64,000 nucleotides of DNA. Origin: Parvularcula sp039822105. GTDB taxonomy: Bacteria > Pseudomonadota > Alphaproteobacteria > Caulobacterales > Parvularculaceae. Each line of letters begins with the position of its first letter. The stretch's first letter is position 1. Below are positions 60,697 through 64,000 of this stretch, piece by piece. The stretch covers positions 1 through 64,000 of the forward strand of contig JBCBMW010000003.1 of assembly GCA_039822105.1 (NCBI GenBank), given 5' to 3'. The notes under the pieces were generated by a model that was not told the DNA's origin, did not search any database, and saw nothing but the letters and a program-made list of their open reading frames with translations. Made by a program: the position numbers and the translations under genes.

Positions 60697-61467
60697 ATGC
60701 CGAAGAAATCAGGAAAGGGCGGATCAAAGCCCAACGCCCTTGGCGGCTCGCCTGAGCCGCGGCGTCTCAAGAACAAGTCGACGACGGTTGCCGACCGCGA
60801 CCTTGCCGTGAAGGTGAAGACCGCCCGCGGGCGGAAGCTCGGCTCAACGATGTGGCTGCAGCGGCAGCTCAATGACCCGTTCGTCGCGCGCGCGAAGAAA
60901 GAGGGCTACCGCTCCCGTGCCGCCTACAAGCTGATCGAACTTGATGATCAGTTTGGCTTTTTGAAGCCTGGCGGCAGGATCGTCGATCTCGGCGCCGCGC
61001 CCGGGGGCTGGTGCCAGGTGGCCGTCAAACGCACCAAGGGGCGCGGCAAGGTCGTCGGTATCGACTACCTTGAGATGGAAGGCGTTCCGGGCACAGAGCT
61101 CTTGCAGCTCGACTTCCTGGAAGAGGGCGCCGATGCGGCGCTCAAAGAGCTTCTTGCTGGCCGGGCCGATGTCGTCCTCTCGGATATGGCTGCCCCGACC
61201 ACAGGGCATCGCGCGACGGATCACATGCGTATTATTGCGCTGGCGGATGAGGCGCTCGGTTTTGCTGAAAGCGTGCTCGCGCCGGGTGGCGCTTTCGTTG
61301 CGAAGGTTCTGCAGGGCGGTTCCGAGAAACAGCTTCTCGACCGATTGAAGAAGAACTTCCGAAAAGTGCATCACGCCAAACCCGAAGCCAGTCGTTCGGA
61401 CAGCGCAGAAATGTACGTCGTGGGCCTCGGCTTTCGCGGAAACGCCGAGACACCAGAAGCCTCCTGA
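60697..61467 (+). CDS. rlmE: 23S rRNA (uridine-2552-2'-O)-methyltransferase
   Basis: RrmJ/FtsJ-type methylase acting on the A loop of 23S rRNA late in 50S assembly. 256 residues: basic N-terminal tail, GYRSRAAYKLIELDDQF (catalytic Lys), IVDLGAAPGGWCQVA (SAM site), VVLSDMAAPTTGH (Asp), FVAKVLQGG (Lys) and SAEMYVVGLGFRG (Glu): the K-D-K-E tetrad. A decayed copy of its 3' end lies 960 bp downstream (62284-62373). Confidence 0.96.
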   Translation: MPKKSGKGGSKPNALGGSPEPRRLKNKSTTVADRDLAVKVKTARGRKLGSTMWLQRQLNDPFVARAKKEGYRSRAAYKLIELDDQFGFLKPGGRIVDLGAAPGGWCQVAVKRTKGRGKVVGIDYLEMEGVPGTELLQLDFLEEGADAALKELLAGRADVVLSDMAAPTTGHRATDHMRIIALADEALGFAESVLAPGGAFVAKVLQGGSEKQLLDRLKKNFRKVHHAKPEASRSDSAEMYVVGLGFRGNAETPEAS

Positions 61468-61544
61468 CGCATTCCTACACTTGTAGGATGCGCGCCCCGG
61501 ATCAGCTCTTTCATAAAATGGCGAGTTTTGGGGGAGTTGGGCTC

Positions 61545-62225
61545 ATGAGAACCGTCATTTCTACACTTGTGGCCATCACCGCGATGGGAACGGGTCACGC
61601 GGCGCAGATCAATCTCTTGGTCAATCCGAGTTTCGAGCTCGACGTGATCGAAGACAGCAGCGGCAATCCGGTGACCGCCAACCAACAACCAGCGATCGGT
61701 TGGACGAGCATTAACCGCGACCCGCTGCTCATTGATGGTGCTTATCTGGTGGAGTTTCCAAGCGCCGCCGCCGATGGCGATCAGTATGCGAACTTAGGGA
61801 ACTCGTTCAGCGGCCAGCCGACGCCAGGCCTCTCGCAGACGGTCGTTGTGCCTGAGGGAGGACAGATCACAGCGATAGGCGCTGATTTCAACCTCCCGGC
61901 CCTCAGCACATTCGGCACCCGCAGCTCTTTTCGTATCGAGCTTTATGACGAAGATGGCGTTCGGCTGAACCCCAACACTGCCAGCTTCACGATCACGGTC
62001 TTTCCGCCCAACTCCGTATGGCAATCGTTCAACATCACCCTGCCGGGGATTTTGGGCCCAGGGATGTACACGGTCGTGTTCGCATCGACCGGCACTGGAC
62101 CGGTCGACCTCCTGATCGACAACGCGAGGGTTCTTGCAGACGTGCCGGACAACATCATTCCGGTTCCAGGCGCGATGCTGCTGTTCGTGCCGGCCCTGCT
62201 GATGCTCCGCCGCCGCTCAGTCTAG
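61545..62225 (+). CDS. PEP-CTERM-type exported protein
   Basis: 226 residues from ATG 61545. Signal peptide MRTVISTLVAITAMGTGHAA; the mature chain opens with INLLVNPSFELDV, a start seen in many PEP-CTERM proteins with a carbohydrate-binding-like beta sandwich (GQYANLGNSFSG-type core, here DQYANLGNSFSG). The tail is NIIPVPGAMLLFVPALLML with RRRSV: Pro-Val-Pro, membrane helix and basic end. It lies between rlmE and the rlmE relic, and faces the PEP-CTERM gene at 62484. Confidence 0.85.
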   Translation: MRTVISTLVAITAMGTGHAAQINLLVNPSFELDVIEDSSGNPVTANQQPAIGWTSINRDPLLIDGAYLVEFPSAAADGDQYANLGNSFSGQPTPGLSQTVVVPEGGQITAIGADFNLPALSTFGTRSSFRIELYDEDGVRLNPNTASFTITVFPPNSVWQSFNITLPGILGPGMYTVVFASTGTGPVDLLIDNARVLADVPDNIIPVPGAMLLFVPALLMLRRRSV

Positions 62226-62283
62226 TTGTCGCCAGCTTCAAGGCGCGCAGGAGCATATCCAACCTCTCTTGTGAGCGACCAGG

Positions 62284-62373
62284 GAGACGAGACGTCTCGA
62301 CCAGCTCAAGATGAACGTCCGGAAGTAGGTTCACGCCTTACCCGAAGCCAGCCGTTCATGGGGTGCCTTAATG
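62284..62373 (+). pseudogene. Decayed copy of the rlmE 3' end
   Basis: Aligned without gaps to 61324-61413 of rlmE (exact offset 960), 60 of 90 bases agree by hand count; the core includes CACGCC and ACCCGAAGCCAG. In the rlmE frame it reads like LDQLKMNVRK, stop, VHALPEASRS, against LDRLKKNFRKVHHAKPEASRS in the real gene. The in-frame TAG and lack of a start show it is not expressed as protein. Probably a relic of a duplicated or imported rlmE end. Confidence 0.65.
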
Positions 62374-62433
62374 GACGGCGTCAGTCATGGGTGTCGTGGT
62401 CAACCGGACGTCCGCTCCACTGACGCTTAGGCA

Positions 62434-62460
62434 CAAAAAAAGCGGCTCCGAAGAGCCGCT
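62434..62460 (-). terminator. Intrinsic terminator of the PEP-CTERM gene at 62484
   Basis: 8-bp stem AGCGGCTC / GAGCCGCT with a CGAA loop (TTCG on the minus strand) next to seven A at 62434-62440, i.e. a T-run on the minus strand. The other side has TTTTCTT, so it may also work on the plus strand. Confidence 0.9.
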
Positions 62461-62483
62461 TTTCTTACTTATAGTCTTGAAGC

Positions 62484-63143
62484 TTATGCAGCTTTCCGGC
62501 GGCGACGGCTTGCGATGCCGAAGAGGCTCATGCCGCCAACGAAGAGTGGAAGTGCTGCTGGAACCGGAACCGGTGACAGGTCAACTTCGAGGATCGATGG
62601 GTCACCATTGGTGGCCACGTAAAGAAGGTCGAACTCGCCGCCATTGTAGTTCTGGACGAGCGTGAACGTCTCAGACACTGGGCCGAGAACGCCGCCGAGG
62701 AAGGCGTCGTCTTCGAAGATGGCGAAACCATCGTCGTGCGTCACGGCGACGTCACCAGCAGCAGCGGTACCTTGAAGCTCAAAGAAGAAGAAGGTGGTTG
62801 TTGCCGTGCCGTTGTTGATGTTCGGCTTGCTGAGCTGGAGGTCAGCAACCGTTCCGTCGAGGCCAGTGACAGTGCCGCCACCGGTTGCGAGCCAGTCACC
62901 GATCGTCGTGGCATCGGTGCCATCGGACGTACGGAAGTCCAGCTCACCTTGGTAAACGAACGTGTCCGACTGTGCGGAAGCGTCAAGGAAAGCTGCGTTG
63001 TAGTCGGCCATTTCAGCTTGCGACTCAGACGAGCTCAGATTGGTGACGTTGACCACGGTCACGTCAAAGGTGAACACCGCGGCGTGAGCCGGAACGGTGA
63101 TCATAAGTGCAGCTGCAACAGCAGTTGCGATAGACTTGATCAT
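62484..63143 (-). CDS. PEP-CTERM-type exported protein
   Basis: 219 residues from ATG 63143, with CTGGGG before it. Signal peptide MIKSIATAVAAALMITVPAHAA. The mature chain is a Thr/Gly/Asp-rich beta protein (VFTFDVTVVNVTNLSSS, TFVYQGELDFRTSDG, TATTTFFFFELQG). Tail: SPVPVPAALPLFVGGMSLFG then IASRRRRKAA, a standard PEP-CTERM sorting signal (VPxPAALPLF, helix, Arg-rich end). Terminator directly downstream. Faces the PEP-CTERM gene at 61545. Confidence 0.9.
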   Translation of the reverse strand: MIKSIATAVAAALMITVPAHAAVFTFDVTVVNVTNLSSSESQAEMADYNAAFLDASAQSDTFVYQGELDFRTSDGTDATTIGDWLATGGGTVTGLDGTVADLQLSKPNINNGTATTTFFFFELQGTAAAGDVAVTHDDGFAIFEDDAFLGGVLGPVSETFTLVQNYNGGEFDLLYVATNGDPSILEVDLSPVPVPAALPLFVGGMSLFGIASRRRRKAA

Positions 63144-63379
63144 TTTTAACCCCAGGTTACCCATAACAGTTCGCACGCTGTGCTCTCCGGACGAGTGTCA
63201 CCGCGACTGCACCTCGAACGCTTTGGATCCCCTCCAGGAAGCCCAAATTGGACGACGTACGCTCACCCCATCAGCGTGATATTGGGATGTTATAGCATAC
63301 AATTTTATCCGAGTAAAACAGTACCTGTTAACTTATGACGGGGGCTAGCCAGCCTGGATGACTGGAGCTAGACGCGCGC
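63144..63379. other. Divergent promoter region between PEP-CTERM gene and guaB
   Basis: 236 bp with no gene. The stretch 63281-63340 is clearly A+T-rich and probably holds the guaB promoter. A near CtrA-type site (TTAA-N7-TTAC) begins at 63146 but overlaps the ribosome site of the leftward gene and has one mismatch. Confidence 0.45.
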
Positions 63380-64000
63380 ATGGAAATTCGCGACGCCCTG
63401 ACCTTTGACGACGTCCTTCTTGAGCCAGGCCCCTCAGAAGTGCTGCCTGCCGATGCGATCGTCAAAACCCGCCTGACATCTTCAATCAACCTCAACGTGC
63501 CGATCCTGTCGGCGGCGATGGACACGGTGACAGAGGCGCCGATGGCGATTGCCATGGCGCAGCTCGGCGGCATCGGCGTGTTGCACCGCAACCTCTCGGT
63601 GGAAGAGCAAGCCGAGCAGGTGAGGCAGGTCAAACGCTACGAAAGCGGGATGGTGGTGAACCCGCTGACCCTTACGCCCGAAGACACACTCGGACATGCG
63701 CGCGCGATCATGGCGGAACGCAAGATATCCGGCTTCCCTGTGGTTGAGGGCCGAGATGAGGCTGGGATCGGCAAACTGGTCGGTGTCTTGACCAACCGCG
63801 ACATGCGCTTTGCGAAGGACCCATCGCAGAGGGTGGCGGAGCTGATGACCTCCGACGACTTAGCCACGGTGAAGGAGGGGGCGGACCCTGAAGTGGTCCG
63901 CGGTCTGATCCATGAACGCCGCATTGAGCGGATCATTGTCGTGGATGACGACTACCGCTGCGTGGGACTGATCACCGTCAAGGATATGGAGAACGCCGAG
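63380..64000 (+). CDS. guaB: Inosine-5'-monophosphate dehydrogenase, N-terminal part
   Basis: Rate-limiting step of GTP synthesis (IMP to XMP). 207 codons are in the window; the frame runs off the right edge. MEIRDALTFDDVLLEPGPSE and VPILSAAMDTVTEAPMAIAMA are the start of the catalytic barrel; GGIGVLHRNLSVEEQAEQV follows, then the two CBS domains (about 95 on: TPEDTLGHARAIMAERKISG, GVLTNRDMRF, IERIIVVDDDY, LITVKDME). The catalytic Cys loop lies beyond the window. ATG 63380 is the only sensible start. Confidence 0.96.
   Translation, partial: MEIRDALTFDDVLLEPGPSEVLPADAIVKTRLTSSINLNVPILSAAMDTVTEAPMAIAMAQLGGIGVLHRNLSVEEQAEQVRQVKRYESGMVVNPLTLTPEDTLGHARAIMAERKISGFPVVEGRDEAGIGKLVGVLTNRDMRFAKDPSQRVAELMTSDDLATVKEGADPEVVRGLIHERRIERIIVVDDDYRCVGLITVKDMENAE

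Noticed and set aside
63146..63160. Possible CtrA box TTAA-N7-TTAC before the PEP-CTERM gene
   Set aside because: One mismatch in four key bases and overlap with the ribosome site make it likely chance.
1..64000. Prophage, transposon, CRISPR array or integrated plasmid
   Set aside because: No integrase, transposase, phage structural gene, regular spaced repeats or tRNA attachment site was found; the HNH gene is the stand-alone chromosomal type.

Overview
This 64 kb window is an ordinary chromosomal stretch of an alphaproteobacterium; I see no phage, plasmid, insertion sequence, CRISPR array, rRNA or tRNA in it. The assignment rests on an RNase E with an acidic insert in its S1 region and a C-terminal GWW motif, two exact alphaproteobacterial LexA boxes (GAAC-N7-GAAC), one exact CtrA-type box (TTAA-N7-TTAA), conserved gene blocks (ppx-rlmE, ispG-prfA-prmC, yajC-secDF) and a plant/alphaproteobacterial-type glutamate-cysteine ligase. 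A SapC-family protein, a large TonB receptor and three PEP-CTERM-type proteins suit a marine, Parvularcula- or Hyphomonas-like organism, but the genus is a guess. Coding density is high and convergent genes sometimes share stop-codon bases.

Layout. 1-1601: accB (5' end only) and aroQ leftward, thiS-thiG rightward. 1949-4846: a 965-residue TonB-dependent receptor with a strong terminator. 5147-10295, leftward: a DsbA-like lipoprotein, an M48 protease with TPRs, and RNase E. 10755-15867, rightward: a cell-wall amidase preceded by a CtrA-type box, a TPR lipoprotein, ispE and a WecA/MraY-type transferase. 15864-21606: long-chain polyprenyl diphosphate synthase (leftward), then rightward an S49 peptidase, a small membrane protein, a degenerate exonuclease-like protein, an alpha/beta hydrolase, SapC and ribosomal proteins L11-L1. 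21706-24615, leftward: beta-helix protein, Sel1 protein and TusA-like protein. 24840-33235, rightward: a RodZ-TonB hybrid, ispG, a DUF4760 protein, prfA, prmC, yajC, secD, secF and an NDUFAF6-like protein. 33252-42344: accessory genes (endonuclease III-like protein, lipoprotein, trmFO, a PEP-CTERM-type protein, class A beta-lactamase, F420-reductase-like protein, membrane proteins, serine hydrolase, helical periplasmic protein). 42370-50789: uvrA, an outer-membrane protein, ssb, rsmE, gshA, alkA and a TPR-TonB protein. 51039-58298: HNH nuclease, tamB-tamA, farnesyl diphosphate synthase. 58323-64000: unknown membrane protein, Lrp regulator, ppx, rlmE, two PEP-CTERM-type proteins facing each other, and guaB (5' end only).

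How they fit together. Isoprenoid supply (ispE, ispG, ispA, polyprenyl synthase) meets envelope assembly (lipid-linked sugar transferase, amidase, SecDF-YajC, TamAB, periplasmic disulfide and protease functions). DNA repair genes (uvrA, ssb, alkA, an endonuclease III-like protein) cluster in the second half, two of them with LexA boxes. Translation genes (L11, L1, RF1, PrmC, RsmE, TrmFO, RlmE) are scattered through it.

Most notable: the RodZ-like gene beside ispG ends in a TonB C-terminal domain; a decayed copy of the rlmE 3' end lies 960 bp downstream of the real one, with a PEP-CTERM gene between; three PEP-CTERM-type proteins occur without an exosortase in view; two low-GC membrane-anchored genes sit inside otherwise conserved neighbourhoods; and two DNA/RNA-processing proteins lack family catalytic residues. 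I found no clear multi-gene system that looks wholly new.
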